Source: Agelas oroides (taxonomy: Eukaryota; Porifera; Demospongiae; Agelasida; Agelasidae). From it: 64,000 bases of DNA. The DNA is taken from positions 25,621,316 to 25,685,315 of the forward strand of contig OX422183.1 in assembly GCA_949130485.1 (NCBI GenBank). The letters run 5' to 3'. A model generated the notes under the pieces. It made no database searches, was not told the DNA's origin, and worked only from the letters and a program-made list of their open reading frames with translations. The translations under genes were made by a program, and so were the position numbers. This document shows positions 36,801 to 51,800 of the stretch, piece after piece. The first letter of the stretch is position 1. The number at the start of each line of letters is the position of its first letter.

Positions 36801-39800
36801 TATGGGTATAGGCATTGTGAAGGTCCACAATTACATTTATATGCTCCCTCAGATTAAGTGGAGGACAACCAGGTGATTCAAACAAACACTCAGTAGCAAG
36901 AACTTTCAGGTCTTTTGTGATCTCAAGAGGATCTCTGAACAAAGTAACAGCTCTGTTTGTCTTAGCTGCATCTAGGACAGTATTTGAAATGGCTACAAAA
37001 GATACGGAAGGATTATCAAGGTAAGAGTGAAGAATCTTCAAAGACTCATGACTGTGTTCCGGCAAACCAGCTTCATCCATGAAGACAATGCATTTAATTG
37101 GAAGTGAAAATAGTGCATTGTTCTTTTGTCTTGCAATAGCTCGTGAAAACACAGTTTGAATTTCATTTGAAGTTGTGCATCGTGAGCATTGGTAGAAATG
37201 TGGATCAAGAGACAAAAATATGTCAGTATTACGAAATACATACTTCTTTGATTCCTGACCTTTGAGATTGGACACTGCTATGTTGAATGAAAGAGTTTTT
37301 GACGAACCTGGCGCACCAACAATTATCAAGGGTGTCTGTGTTACTGTGCACAAAATTATCGCAAGAAGATTCTCCTTTAGGGCTTGAGTTTTTGCAATGC
37401 CTTTAGGAAATTCAATTTGCTGTGCATACCACTCGAGCTCACTTTGAAAAGCTTCAGAGAATGGCAGTGCTGTGAACTTGTGCTTAAGAGTAAGATCTTG
37501 CTCGTATTTTGCACGATACTTTGTATTAAGTCTCATGTAGTAGACAACACCAAGAGCAACAAGAATGGCACGATAACTGGAGGTAAAGTCATCATCATTG
37601 TAAGGTTTCATTCTTCGATAGAATTTTAGTAACCATCCATAAAAAGTAAAAGTTCGTTGAATATCTCTTTGGCTAACACAACACTTAGAACTAAATCTGG
37701 CTTCCTGCTCTGTTAATTTCCATTTGTTCAGTTCTTCAAAGGCATACTGTCGAATTAGTTTCTGACTAGAAACTATTACTTCTGTCAGAGTTGTCTTCTG
37801 TAAATCAGAAAGCCAACTGCTTTGCATGTCCACTTTTGCCTGAACATATTGCCTTTCTTGATCTTCACCTAACGATCCGTAGTCCCACATCAAGTGGGCA
37901 AGTGTAGGATGCAGTTGTCGAACATAGTAAGAGTCCATTATCCATGTTTCATCTAAAGTATTATTGGCTCTGGGTTTGCTTGTTTTGGTAGCTAGATTTA
38001 GAGCTGCCAAGCTGTTTCCTCTGTGTGGGTTGCATGCTGCTATAATGAATACATTTTCTGGAATTGGCTACAAAAGATGGAAACAATAGTGTTATTATTC
38101 TGACAATCGTCATTTTCTACTTCAAATACTGCACAATTTAAAGAGGTCAAATAAAACTCTTATTGCAACACAAATGTAAGGCTGCAACAAGCATAGCCAA
38201 AGCACATATAGAGGGAAATTTTCATAGTTGACACAGATACCTACAAGAGCTTTAGAAGATATTTTTGTTTAATGTCACATATTGCCAACCCCCCTTACAT
38301 CATGTCATGTCCTGTTGAGGCAATGATGAGACTACCTTACTGTTGTAGTGAAAATTGCCATGCCATGCTGTGTGAAAATTGCAACAGAGTTGATCGATCT
38401 TTGACTGTCATTATAAAACAGAAGAAGGCCATCATATTTACTCTCTCCAAGATAGTTCAATCATTGGAGGTTTGTAAAATTATGCCATGTTCACTCTCCA
38501 CATTAGAGTCACTGGTTGAAGTTAACCATTCAAATTTGAGATGTTACAAATTTCCTAGAAATGAATTTATGCACAAAAGGAAAAAACTAAAATGTGCTAT
38601 ATAGGTAGGGGAAATATAATTTGGTGGTTTGGGGTTTGGTAGTTGTTTAGCATACTATCACATTAACATGATCCTGCCAACCATAATTCAACTTGTTCGT
38701 GGAGTTTCACGCAACTGAGTGCTGAGCTGGCACGATTTCACTGCCTCTGGAGGCCAATACCCACTTTTAAGGTCCTTCATGATCAGAAAAGCAATTAATG
38801 GTGTGTAACTAGCTCAGCAAAGATCTAGCTACCTCAGTACACATGACATTCAGGCAGTGTTATTCTTCCATACCACTACAGCATACAGGTCAGTCAAAAT
38901 GCCACTCATTAAGATGACAGTGCTTAAACAAAAATCAGTGAACAAAATTTTGGAGACATGGTGTTCTACTGTTGATCACAAACTCATCAGCACAGTAACA
39001 CAGAGCTAAGCTTAAATGAAAACGGCCTAAGGAAATTTTTGCCCATTTTTGAGCAATCTAAATATTATTACCAATAATTCTGGCTATACGGTATGCACCA
39101 TACAAATATTCCTACCTTATTATATTAATTTTTAAGTATTTTGTCTAAGAATTTGACAGCATTCTGTTACTAAAATAGACGTAATATTCCATTAACTAAA
39201 TTTATGTCCGTCCAGAATCCTGAGGGTAAAGCGGAGTTATGATTATTTTGATGGTAAATTAAACTCTCAGCCTAGAGGATTTGATATATATATATTACAC
39301 AAACATGTGAGTTAGGGTTAAAGAAATCAACAAGGCTTGTCAGCATTTCATCATTATCAGTTACCTCTCCTTCAAATGATTTGTCAATGATCAATTCTTT
39401 AAACAATCCTCCACATGTTGAAGCATTTAGCTCATCCAGAAAAACCTGAGACATACGTAAAAGACAGTTGGTTAAACTCATTGACAGTAAACATCACAAG
39501 CATTCAGATAACTCACTGTGACATTTGGGGCACGAGAAAAGCTAGCACAAGCGCCTTCAGTTGCTTTCTTCAGTTGTTGTGCCTGCTCAAACACAGTTCC
39601 TAGTACTTTGGATAGATCAGCTGGTTTCAATGCTAGTGATAGATAGTGGCAGTAGTTGCAAAAACATGTTTATAAACGTATAGTTAAAAACCAGATGCAG
39701 AAAATCTACGTACATCACTCACGTTTGCAACTTGCAAAATATGAAATGCCCAACATAAACATGGTCACTCACCAGCATGAACACTCAGCTTGTGGAATGT

Positions 39801-42800
39801 ACTTTTGATGACAGCCGTTAGTAAGGCATGAAAAACTTTTACAACAGGCTAGAGAAATGAAGCAAATCATCATATTTACCACCTATAATTTTATACATTT
39901 AGTAAAATTAATGGATGCTGTAAAAGGATGACCGAATTTCAAAGGGTCATAGCACAGAGATGTACTCAAGCAAGCAATCACAAGTGTTTCTATTCACTGG
40001 ACGGAAGTACTTTACTGCAAAATGTCAGATCAAAGGTCAAGCAACACAGATGCGCACAGTAACACACCATCGTAAACAATAAGGAAGCAACAACAGGTCT
40101 TGAGAAGTCAGTGCATGTACCAAAACCGAGAGGAAAGAAAGACATTCCACAGAAGTCCATGGCAAAGAGAGCTCGAAACTGATGTAACTGTTAATAGTAC
40201 TCAATGGCAATGGATGTGAGGTTCCTAAGTATCAGTGTGCACTAGGTAAGCAGTGGATCGATAACAAGACATGATAAATCAAAAGACTGCACAAACCATC
40301 ACCCAGGGTGAGAACACACAAGCAGAGGAACACCATCTCAGAGAAGTCCTAAAAGAGAATGGATACCCCGAAGCGTTCATAAAAATAGCCAGCAAGCCCC
40401 ATGCTGTGAAGGAACCAACAGAGGAGCCCAAGCAATGGCGTTCATTCCCTAAGTGGCAGCACTGAGTGAGAACATGAGACAAGTATGCCGACAACACAAC
40501 ACCCAGAAAGTCTTCTGATCGGCATCCACCATCAGCAGACAGTTGATGCAAGTAAAGGACAAAGACCCGCTGGTGTACCAGGTCCCTTGCCGCTGGGGTT
40601 CTACATAGGGGAGACAATTGCAAAGAGAGCCTTGAGACCCGCATCAAGAAGCATAGGGCCGCCACCAGACGGGGAGAAATGGAGAAGTCAGCCAGAGCAG
40701 AGCATGCCTGGTCACAACCCCATCCAATACTGTGGGCAGAGACCAGTGTGCTCAACCAGGCCAGCAACAACGCAACCCTCCTCATCAAAGAGGTCCTACA
40801 CATCCGCCTCTCAGAGTCAGAGCTGATCAACAGAGACAAGGGCGTCACCACCCCAGACTGCTGGAGACCGATCCTGAGCCACTTCACCGCGATGACGAGC
40901 CCCACCCATGCCACACCATGCCAGGAAGCCAATGACAGAACAATGGATGCTACCTAGTGTGTGACGTTACTTTTAGCTAGTTTCCGTTAGCAACTAGCTT
41001 ACCTGACTTTTGTATTAAGAAAGCAGTATTCCTAGAATGTATGTGCCCTGAAGAAGACTACAGCATTGTAGTTGAAACGTTACTGATAATTTGACGTGAA
41101 AAGTTTATGGTTGGAATTGAAGAAAAACTACACAACAATGAACAGCCAACCAAGAGAATCTCTGAAAGAGTACCTTCAAAGTGCTTCCCTTGCATTTAGG
41201 AAAAGCAACTGTGCAAGAAAAGCAACTGTGCAAGATGTATGTTTGTTTGATGAACATCTATCATTGAAGTTGTCTCATATAAGGATTCATGCATAGACAG
41301 TAGAGCCTACAGACATGCGTGACTGTTCACTGTTGTGACCTAGTAATGGGACTGGTGAGGCTTTTGGTAGCCAAATGGTGCTGATCTGCATTGCTCACTC
41401 AGGCTCAGCCGAACAATTTTTATACTCTCCCAGTAGTATCTGAGTACATACATAGCATTTTCATTAGCAATGCATCATCCTCTAACAAACATTTTTATAT
41501 ACTTTGTAAATCAGCTACAAGCCCCAATTTCAATGCTCAGAACAAAACAGTTCTTGGGCTAAGTCACATTCACATACATAAGAATGCTAAAATCATCCAT
41601 CTCATCATACAATTCTGTACAAAATCTATGATTTAGGACTTCAGGATTAAGGTCCAGTTATAAACAACTGTCATGACTCTAATATTTTTTTAGAGTAAAT
41701 TGTCACACTTCTAATAACATATGTAAGGCATGCACCTTGTGAACCCAGGCAACAACCTAGCTGGTGGTTTCTTGGCATACAATTTCCTATATACTTTTTA
41801 GCACTCACAACTGAAGTTGCAGCGTAATTAGGTTGTACCTTTGCCTCATTCTCAGGAGAGCAATCAGCAAGATCTGAAGGATCTGCTACAGCTTCTTTAA
41901 AAAGGACATCAAGAGGTTTATGTTGCTGGCAGGTAATTTCTAGCAGAGGTAACAACGGGTTTCCTGCTATTTTCTTCAAGTAGTTCTTCATTTCCAGGTA
42001 TAAGTGGCTTTCTTTGCATGGCAGCATTGCAATGAGCATTAGATCTTCTTCTTCAACTGATTTCTTCACTCCACTTATCATGCTATTTACTGCTTGCAAC
42101 CATGCCTTATACTGATCAGGTACGAAACTTGAGCCTATATGCAAAAGATAAAACATGTGTAAGTTCTTCAGTCATTGATATGAACAAACTGGAGTTCAGA
42201 ATCCTAATGTCATACCAAAGAAAGCATCAAGGGTATCCACCTATATAACAGCCAGAAAAAGAATCTACGGATTTTTGATCCAAATGATGATCATGCCCAT
42301 ACAAGATAGATATGATGCCAATTTGTCTCCCAGGAGCAAGAGACTTGTTGCCTACAGCATAAATGCTTTGTATCGTTGTTAAAATATAAAATTAATATGC
42401 AAGAAGTAGACCTCAAAATATTGAAATTAGGTCACTCAGCTGCAGGAGCAACCCTCTGGCTTGTGCTTGGGCAATATACCGTATTTTTTCAATCAGATGC
42501 TGGGGCTACTATTTGTTTGCTGTTCATTATTGTGTGGGTACTATTCAAGGGCGGCTACTATTCAAAGGCGGCATTTTTTCTTTGGAAAACTTGCAGACGT
42601 AGCTGGATAAGGTACATACAAGTGATACAGTGACGACTGCTAAACGCTGTCAGTAGTATGCGCAGCCTTTCAGTCTTGTTGTCAGCCTCGGAATGGAGTT
42701 GTACAACATGAACACCTCTAGCACTAGCCCATTGACCATTGTCTTAAATTATTTGCATAATTATGTGTGTGTGTGCCACATATACTAGCCACGGCTACTA

Positions 42801-45800
42801 TTCAAGGGCAACATTTATTCACTCAGAGCCTCCGATTGTGCGGTGACTATTCAAGGGCGGCTACTATTCGAGGGCAGTTAGGACGTAAACTATTCGAGGG
42901 TGGCGTCTATTCAAAGAAATACAGTAACAATATAAGCAGCATACCTCAAAACTAAAAAAAGTAGCTCCAAATCAACCTCAAAACTTAAGTAGAAGAAACC
43001 TTCTTGGGAGGGGAAAGACCAATCTAGTGATCTCTGCTTCCAAGAAGCACAGACTGGCTCAACACTTCACCCCCAAACTATATGAACATACATACACAAT
43101 TTAATGCTTCTACGCAATTTATTATCCACCATATTTACCATTCTTCAGTTTGTTCTGTAGAAATTCAAGCAGCCGTTCTCTAAGCCGCTTTTGCTCCATA
43201 TCCAGTGAAGCATTCCATAATTTTGACAGCATCTGAATCAGTGCCGTTTTTCCAACACCTGTTTCACCTTGTATAATAACAGGTTCACCACACTCATGTC
43301 TTTCATTAATTTGTAGCATCTTGATAGCAAAGTCTAATGTGAGAACATAGTTCTCATCATCAATTGCTGTAAGTCTTTTGTTATCATTAAGTGGAATGTT
43401 CAATGCTCGAGATAGGCATTTGTCCAAGTACTCTCTTTGATGCAGTTCACTGATAAGTGATGATAGAAAAGTACATACAATAAGTAAAGAATACTTGCAA
43501 TGCAGGGTTCGTTATATTGTGCATCACTGAAGTCAAATAACACATTTGATCTGAGGTACTGCACTCACAGAGACAAAGGACACTGACTTTAGAAAGCCAT
43601 CACAAATGCCTGTATCTAAAACAAATTATAGCAGAGCATGTTACTTACACCATAGTGGGGATTTCGACACCAATCTTCTTCAGCTCAGTAAGCTTATGTG
43701 GAGCAGTTGAAATCAATCCAATGGATCCTCCACCGTCTTGAACATCATAAATAAGCTGAAGGTGATGGAAAGAGGAAATTTTGGTTATACACATTGTGTA
43801 AAGGAAGCCCAAGTTCATTTACCAATGGATTTACATCAAAGGTGTTACTGAAATACTGCTGTGTAACTGAGACCTATATTGTTACAAATTTTGTCACCTG
43901 ATGATAATTTCTGTCTTCCTCGATACAGGGGTGACAAAACTGATCTGCCTCTCTTATCATAGTTGCCATTAGAGTTGATCCTAGATGTCTTGTATCTGTG
44001 ACCTCTCCAGTCCCCACCATAATACCAGCTCCAGTATTATAGTTATAGGCAGGAAGATTGTCAAGAAACCGACACCGTCTTTCCATGTACCTAAATACAT
44101 TGCAAAGGAAAGTTTATAAATGTATGCAATTTGAAGATGAAAACTAAGTATGTGTGTCATGCAGATAAAGATTGGGTGTGGCACACCACAAATGCCTTAG
44201 CAGCAGTACATCTCTTAATAAAAAGGTACTCTCCAAATATTGGTGCATTAACAGTTTTCACAATTGTTATTGTCCCCGGGCAATTTCTCCCACCCTGCAC
44301 CATACCTAAGATAGCAGATGTTTGCTTGGTGAGATTACACATGGTGATGGAGAGGTTGAAGTCCATATCAAAATCATATATTATTGTAACAGTACTCAGA
44401 TGTACATACACAGTTGACCAAGCTTGCAAGATACACATATGCAAGCCTCAGTGTTGATCAGTCAAATAATGTATTTCAAATCTTAACTAGCAAGCAAATT
44501 AGGTTCGAGGAACAACTATGTGGCCATTGAATAGTACCTGGAGGTTTCTTTTAATACCTCAGAAAAAGTTGCTGCAATGTTTTCGTGTTCCTGATGGAAG
44601 GAGGTATATATTTTGCCAGAAGGCGTTCACACACATCACTGGGAAGATCAGGTTCAGCACTAAACTTTACAGGTTTTGACTGCTTATGACCTGAAATAAG
44701 ATAACATTTCATTAAGTGACACGAGTTGAATCACATTCATTAGGAAAACATGATAATACCAAGAATTGTACCTTCTTTATAGAGTTTGTCAATTCCTTTC
44801 TTCCCACCAGTCTCATAGGCTTTTAAATACTTGCAAACTAATTGGACACCAGAATCCTTTTCTGAATCAACGCAGTATTGAACATCACTTTGTATCAATT
44901 TTGTTGTGCCCAAAAGTTTAAAAATAGGTATTTCTGATCTGAACTCCTCCAGAAACTCATCAACACATGATGATAAACTCCTCGCCGGTACCTGTTAGTG
45001 AGATAATGGGACAAGAAGACTTGCGCATTTTACTCCTAGATTGCAGTATCAAATCACACAAGGTGTATGTGTGCTAAATCCAAAATGTGTTGCACTGTAT
45101 AGTAAAAATAAGAATAAGCAAAAAATAACGGAGGAAATGCCATTCCTCATGTACCAGTAGTATACACAGGTACACTAACCTCAACGTAAATTGACCAAGA
45201 AAGACCACCAGGTAGATGAAATGATTCCCCAGAGTGGGAGTCCTCCACATATCCAAGAAACAGCAGGTCAAAAAAGAACCAGCTAATAGACTCCATAAGA
45301 GTGTCATAGTTTTTCTTGTCTTTTTTGTGAACAGAATCCTATGTAATGAAGTTTCGATATGTCATCATTGATGAACAAAAATGAGTTGCTTATACAATGT
45401 CATACTTACTCCAAAAGGAGGGATTAAATTGAAGTTAAAAAAGATGGCACAGTTATTTTCATCTTTGGGAAGAATGTGGAGGCGTTGTATGGCTTTTATT
45501 GGTTCAAAACCTTCATTGACTGCTATTGTTACACTACGGCAATTTGCAAGCTGTTCCCTGATGTAGTGTGTCTTTCCTACTCCTGTAGTTAGAAAGTGAA
45601 CAAAGTTAACTCAAAAGTTACTTATCATGTAATCAAGACACTCACCTGCTACTCCATAAACTAGTTGCACACATTTCAATCCTCTTTCAACTATAGCTTG
45701 CTGATGACAGGTCTCTTGGACATCTTTCAATTTCACTAAATCTGAAAGCTGTAGGGTGACCAAACAATCAATTATTAAAAACAATTATCATTCATTTTAC

Positions 45801-48800
45801 CCAGTGATAATTGCATACATACATTATGCTTTTCTTGCTGAATCCATGGCATCTCATGTAAAATTGATGGCAATGTTTCCATATAGTGAATACATGGTTT
45901 GATTTTATGATCGCTGGATGAGTGAAATTCTACATGCTGTCTCAGCACCACCTACAGCAAAAAAATATTGCAACAAACATAATGTGAAGTGCTGGAATGA
46001 TGTGCTGCAATTATACCTCTTGAAGCTTAACAGGAAGAAGGTTAACTCCCAAAATCATGAAAGTCAGTGGATGATTGATAGCTCTAGTAAGGAAAAGCTT
46101 CAATTCATGTGTAGTAGTGTTCCCATGGCAACGAAAAAACTCATAAGGTTGAGGAAGTCTTCCATCATAAATGTTGACAATGACAGGTATCAGTTCTCCC
46201 TGTGAAAAATTAAGAGCACTGTGCAGAACTTCCACATTGTGAGTGGAATACAATAGAGAACGACGACTGCATGCAGGGTACAGAAGCTGATCTTTGTAAC
46301 TGTACTTCATGTCAGAATGCTTAAACATTTCATCCATGAATATCCCACAAATCCTCAGTGGAACACTTGCATCCTTTGCCTGTTCCAGGTTTAGCACTTC
46401 CTTTCGCAAGGCTTTCAGGGAATCCTGAAGGAATAATAAAACAAAAACATAAAGCAATGCTAAAGACTTCCGTTATAACAATATACCTTGATTGCCAACA
46501 TGACTCCCCCACTGTCTTTCACCTGCCTACTGAAAAGGAAACTTGTCTCTTCCATGATTTTCATTGTCAAAGAATCAAGTTGGATATCACTTCTAAGAAG
46601 TTTTGAAAGCCTGAGTAGTTTTGGAATGCTGAACAAAAGCAACCAATTATGCCTCAAAAGCAGTTTGTCAATATCTTGTGACCATACTTTCATGATGTGT
46701 TCCATTTCATCAACCTGTACAATTTAGAGTAAAGAAGCACTGTTATTTCATGTGGCTAGATAATAGTTCGCTGCAGTTCTTTTAAATGTTTAATGTCTCA
46801 GATTTCTAAATACAATGTCTCAAGAATGATTGTACTTAGTCTGAAGATATTCTAGATTTGGAGCCTTCTCAATATCTGTTGTTGCCGGAACAGGGAAGGA
46901 ACCCAGGACGTGTTCCTCCCATTTGCCTTTAGACCATCAATGCACCAATCTGTCCCTCCAAACAACACTATGTCTATAATTACCAGTTTGTAATATCCAT
47001 TCATCACCTGTGCAGCTGGTAATTACCCGGTCTCCTCGATTTTTGGAATCTTAATTTCCATTCTCACCATGTCAAGCCAACTCAATTTAAACGAAAAATC
47101 ACATTACAATAAGGCAAATCATCCCCTAATGCAAATTGCACTTTTGACAAATAAGCTCATGTATTGCTAGCATGCTTCTCAACATTCATGGTTTAAAAAT
47201 GGTGGCAGAGATATTCTGTCAATATAAATTTTCTCCTGCATCAGCCTGATAATAAGCTCCTTTGCCTTACAAAGGTATGGTATAACAAAAATCTGACTGT
47301 TATTACATGAAGTTGTAAGTTGGAGAGCTGCATCAACACAACTTCAGGTGACTCACTAACCATTCTGTCCACCTCATCACCATGTACATTACATTTGAGG
47401 CCATTTTTGGCAACATCAGTAAGATGTGAAGGATATCCCATTTCTCGTAACTTCAAAAGAAATTCCAGTAGTTTATTGGCAACCTGAAAGGATACAGTAT
47501 CGTGAATAAGAATAAATATTATTGCATAACATTTTTACATATGTAGAGATGCTGCTGACGACTATAAAAGGTTACTGGAACACAACACACCTCATTTATA
47601 TGCAGAAATGATTTCACCATATTCCCACCCGCTTTCTCAGAGTCCAGGAATCCTAACTTTCGTACAAATGTACTAGTCTGCTCACTGTCCCATATCTCGG
47701 CTTTCACAGAGTCACCCTTTTGACGGATCCGTGATGTTTCCTCCTCACTAGGTATTTCAGCATTCACAACTAGAGTGCGTTTTGTAGATGGCTTATACAT
47801 CAACTCAACTTTACCAGGTTCTGCCATATTTTCTGGAATTATGAAATTGTAATGTCCTGTTTGAAAAACTCTGTCAAGATCACTGGCAACATTTTGCATG
47901 GTGTCTCCCTGCAATAAATATTGCATGCATACACAATGACAAATGTTAATAAAAAAATTATACTGTCTTAATTAGGGTCACATATTTATAACTCACACCT
48001 CTGCTCGTGAGAACCATAGCTGAATCAAATTGATGTTCCTGTTAACTGTCTCAATTTGAACAAGGTAGTCATGAATTGTCTTGGCACTACCAACAGGTGA
48101 TGACACTGTCAGCAAATGTTCCACACTCTCTAATAAAGAGTGGAATGACTGGGTTTTAACTGTAAATGGAAGAATAAGTTTGTATGCTGCATACAAGACA
48201 TTCAATACAGCTTCATCATACTCCTCATGTTGAAGTTGAGCAGTGATAAGCTGATATTGCTGATGGAAACGTGCCTGGCCATTCTCACCAGTAAATCCTT
48301 TTTCACAGATAAACTGATAAAATTCTGCACTATCTGCAATCTTAGAAAATATGGCCAGATATTCATAGTCATGGGTCCCAACTCCTCCTTTGGCACCTAG
48401 TAACTCTCTGACAGTCTCCATTTTGTCAGTGGCAATCGAGGGCGTCAAAGAGACTTTTGCTTCCTCAGTCATCAACTCCTCTGCAAGGGCTGTTAACTTT
48501 ATCAGGTTTTCATCCTTAAGGCATCCTTCAAGTTGGTACTGTTGACACAGATGTCTCACCACTCGGATATGTGCAGATATTTTCATTAAGTCCACCAAGT
48601 TTTTCACATCACCAAGACCTCGAGTAGTCTTCAATCCAGGAAGTTTGTCAAGCTGCTTAGACTTTAACAGAATGATGAATTCTTCCTGAATGTCCAAAGT
48701 TTCAAGACAGACAGTACCATTAGCAGTGATTTGACTATAGTATGCTTCTCCATGGCATACTTGAAGCAAAATATTTTTTGCTTGCACAAGTGCTTTTCCA

Positions 48801-51800
48801 AATGCATTCACATCTGTATCCATTTTCAGTTCCTGTTTTACATAAGCTGAGAACAATTGGCTATCATGGAGGGAAAAAAATATCAGCATCTCCATGTTCT
48901 CTTGGATTGGGGTTAGAAAACTTTCTAATTCTCGGATGAATGTTTTCATTATCTTCAGTGTGAACCCTTCACTGAGTACTAATGAAATTGGCTGAGGAGG
49001 CTGGAACTTGCCAGTAGTGCTGGGTGCCAAATGATGTCGTTGTAGTGTCAATTTTGTTGGGTTGACATTTTCACCTGGAAGTACTATAAATTGTTCCAAT
49101 TTTTCTTGAAGAGCTTTTGGAAGACCAATTCCATACATGTTCAAAACTGAAGTTAAAATGCGCCTAGAATTGAACAATGAAAGAATTTAGTTTCACACAC
49201 ATAATATATTGCAGACCCCTAGTTACTTTATTCCTAAAAATTAAAAGCTTGGTAGCTAGGTCAGTAGCTACCAATGGATTTTTTTGCACATACTATATGA
49301 CCAAGCCTCTGCATGTCTAATAATTATACTTGTACAAATCTAAGCATTAGAAACTACTTTATACCACTCTTTATGATGTAATATCATAAAGCTACCTCTA
49401 ATAAAATAGTTTTCATCGTTAGATACTTGTAAAGCTCCAGACAAAAACAATCAGTTGATCTACAGTTGCTATAGGACCGGCATTTGCAGTTTGTGCAGAG
49501 GCTACAGGTGAGCATTTGGAATTCCAACTGGGAGATCTTGCCTTATGTAACCACCGCAACAAACACATGGAGGTTAAAGTTCAGCAAAAACTACTTCAAG
49601 TCCCCCACACTGCTAATAAATTGTCTCCACTCTTACAACATAATCAACTGAATTTATTTACCACCATCCCAATCTTACCCAAAACCTAAGACAAAATGTA
49701 TTAATTTTCTAGCTTGATTTTGTCACTTGAAGTACTCACCTATTCTCTATCTGTGTGCAATCACTTACACCATTTTACCAATTTGTATATTAAGATATTG
49801 GCTAGATATCTGTCACATTCTGAGTAAATGACAGAATCTTGCAATGGTTTGTTATATATTCATAAGCAGATTTGAACATTGAAGCTGTTGCTATATATAC
49901 AGCTATTGCATTCCACACATGAATAGTCGTTAATATTTTATAGCAAGACCTGTGGAGGCAGTTAGGCCAACACTAATTTCAGATCTAGCTACAACATATA
50001 TATATTATACAAAAGAGAGAATACTCACCATTTCACTCTTGGAACTTCATGAACATATCTCAGTAAAAGCAGGTTTAGTTGTTCAAAATCCTTCAAATAG
50101 TTTGTACGGAGTTCAGATATGTGCTGGTCCTCTATGATCATCCCTGTTGCACAAACAGCTTTAGCCACTTTGCAAAGTGAACCGTGGCTAACATCATAGT
50201 CTACCATGTCATCATGGTTAATTTCTTCAAGCAAAAACTTTGTGTGCCAGTCTGAAAAAAATTTATGAATCTGTTGAACCCACTCATAGTACTTCACAAC
50301 ATCAGGAGGACACCTATAGATGTCCGGCCTCATTTGCACAGACGCATGTTTGATGTTTCGTTTCTGGCAATAAAAACCATAAATCTCTCCCATCTTCTCA
50401 ATAACAGCTGTAAATGATTCTACCCATTTGAAGCTGTCTTGTCGTGGTTTTATTTGCTCACAGAAAGTTACAATAATACCCCAACAAAATCTCTCTTTTC
50501 GGGTCAGATTGTCTCGTCGGCAAACATTTTTGCTGAGCACATTAATAACAGTATTTAGAAGTCTTAATGCTGTTTTCTGCACAGCCGATGAATACAACTG
50601 TGGAGTTATATCCTGAAAAAGTGATGTAGCACAGCAAATATGTGAAACATGTAGACACTAGAAGGAAAGATGACTCCACATTCTATAAACAATGGTAACA
50701 ACACACTCATTCATTATTTTGGGACAATCCAGTCTTGGTACAATCCAGTCTTGGTACTTAAACCTGGATTATTCCATCAACATAGAACAAACTCACGTTT
50801 GGAGCAAGCCTAAGTAAGTTCATTATAAATGTTGTTACTTGTAGTGGAAATAGTTATTAGAGTTGAGTTAAAATAAAATCCTCAAACTACTACAGCGTGC
50901 TTGAACATCAAACTTGGTCCATAGCAAATTTGACTTGCGTATGAGTTTACACAGTAGCCTCATACTCAGGGTCTTACGAGGAGAGCTTGGAGACAAGTCT
51001 GTACATGCAGGCTTTTCAAGCTGTGTTAGAAACATGCTTGTTGCAATGACTGCAATGGTTATACTTCAGGAGTCTCTTGGCATACAAATGCATATAAATT
51101 GAACTGAACTCACTGCTTAGTTTATCAGCTGGCACTCAGTGTCATACAATTGCACCACGGCACTACATGGTAGTCACATTCCTCAGTCTTGCTTGACATT
51201 GTTGCTATGGGTTAGTCCTAGTCAATAGTCCACACACTTTGTAAGTGCTTCCATGTTTATAATAATGTTCATGTACGTACTTTCTGCTGCCTGCCCAATC
51301 TTAACGTGTGTTGCTGTTACTGTGTGTCTGTGCAATGCTTGCTTCATAACTACAGTTGGCAGTTCACCTTCATACATACTGTTTTGTATTTTTCTACCAT
51401 ACAATTGAAAATCACTCAATGCTTTACTCAAAGATTTGTGTATTAATTTGCACCTAAGTGTGTACTAAGCTATAGCTAAATTAGATACTGCAATCTTGCA
51501 GGTAGCATAAATCATGTATTTATTATTATGTAAATAAAAAATTCAACTTGTACCACCCACTTGTAGCTATGAAGAGCTACGAATACAGCAGTAAGTTCTC
51601 ATAGAGTTTGTGTATGCTAAATGCTTAGCTCGTTAGTAATTGTATGAGAATGCAATGGCTGCAATCGGAAAACATACCTAACACTGAAAAGGGTGCTAGG
51701 CTTGACAGTGTCGTCTCTTAGGTAAATGATCAGCAAACAGCTTGAAGCTCATTCATTCAACTCCAGACTTCTGACTCGCTTGCAGAGTAATTACATATTT

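Noticed and set aside
40279-40932. Long minus-strand ORF of 217 codons
   Set aside because: It is the antisense shadow of the Penelope-like endonuclease region, which reads sensibly on the plus strand.
42217-42241. 25-base micro-exon VDTLDAFFG
   Set aside because: It has splice-like flanks, but its entry phase (0) does not match the preceding exon (exit phase 1), while exons 43139 and 42134 join directly in phase.
44500-44690. Apparent frameshift in the RNF213-like gene
   Set aside because: Reading through to the GTACTATT donor would need a frame change (HQEHENIAATFSEVL in another frame), but the earlier donor GTATTA at 44557 joins to exon 43898-44090 in phase (LFL-R-YMERR) without any shift.
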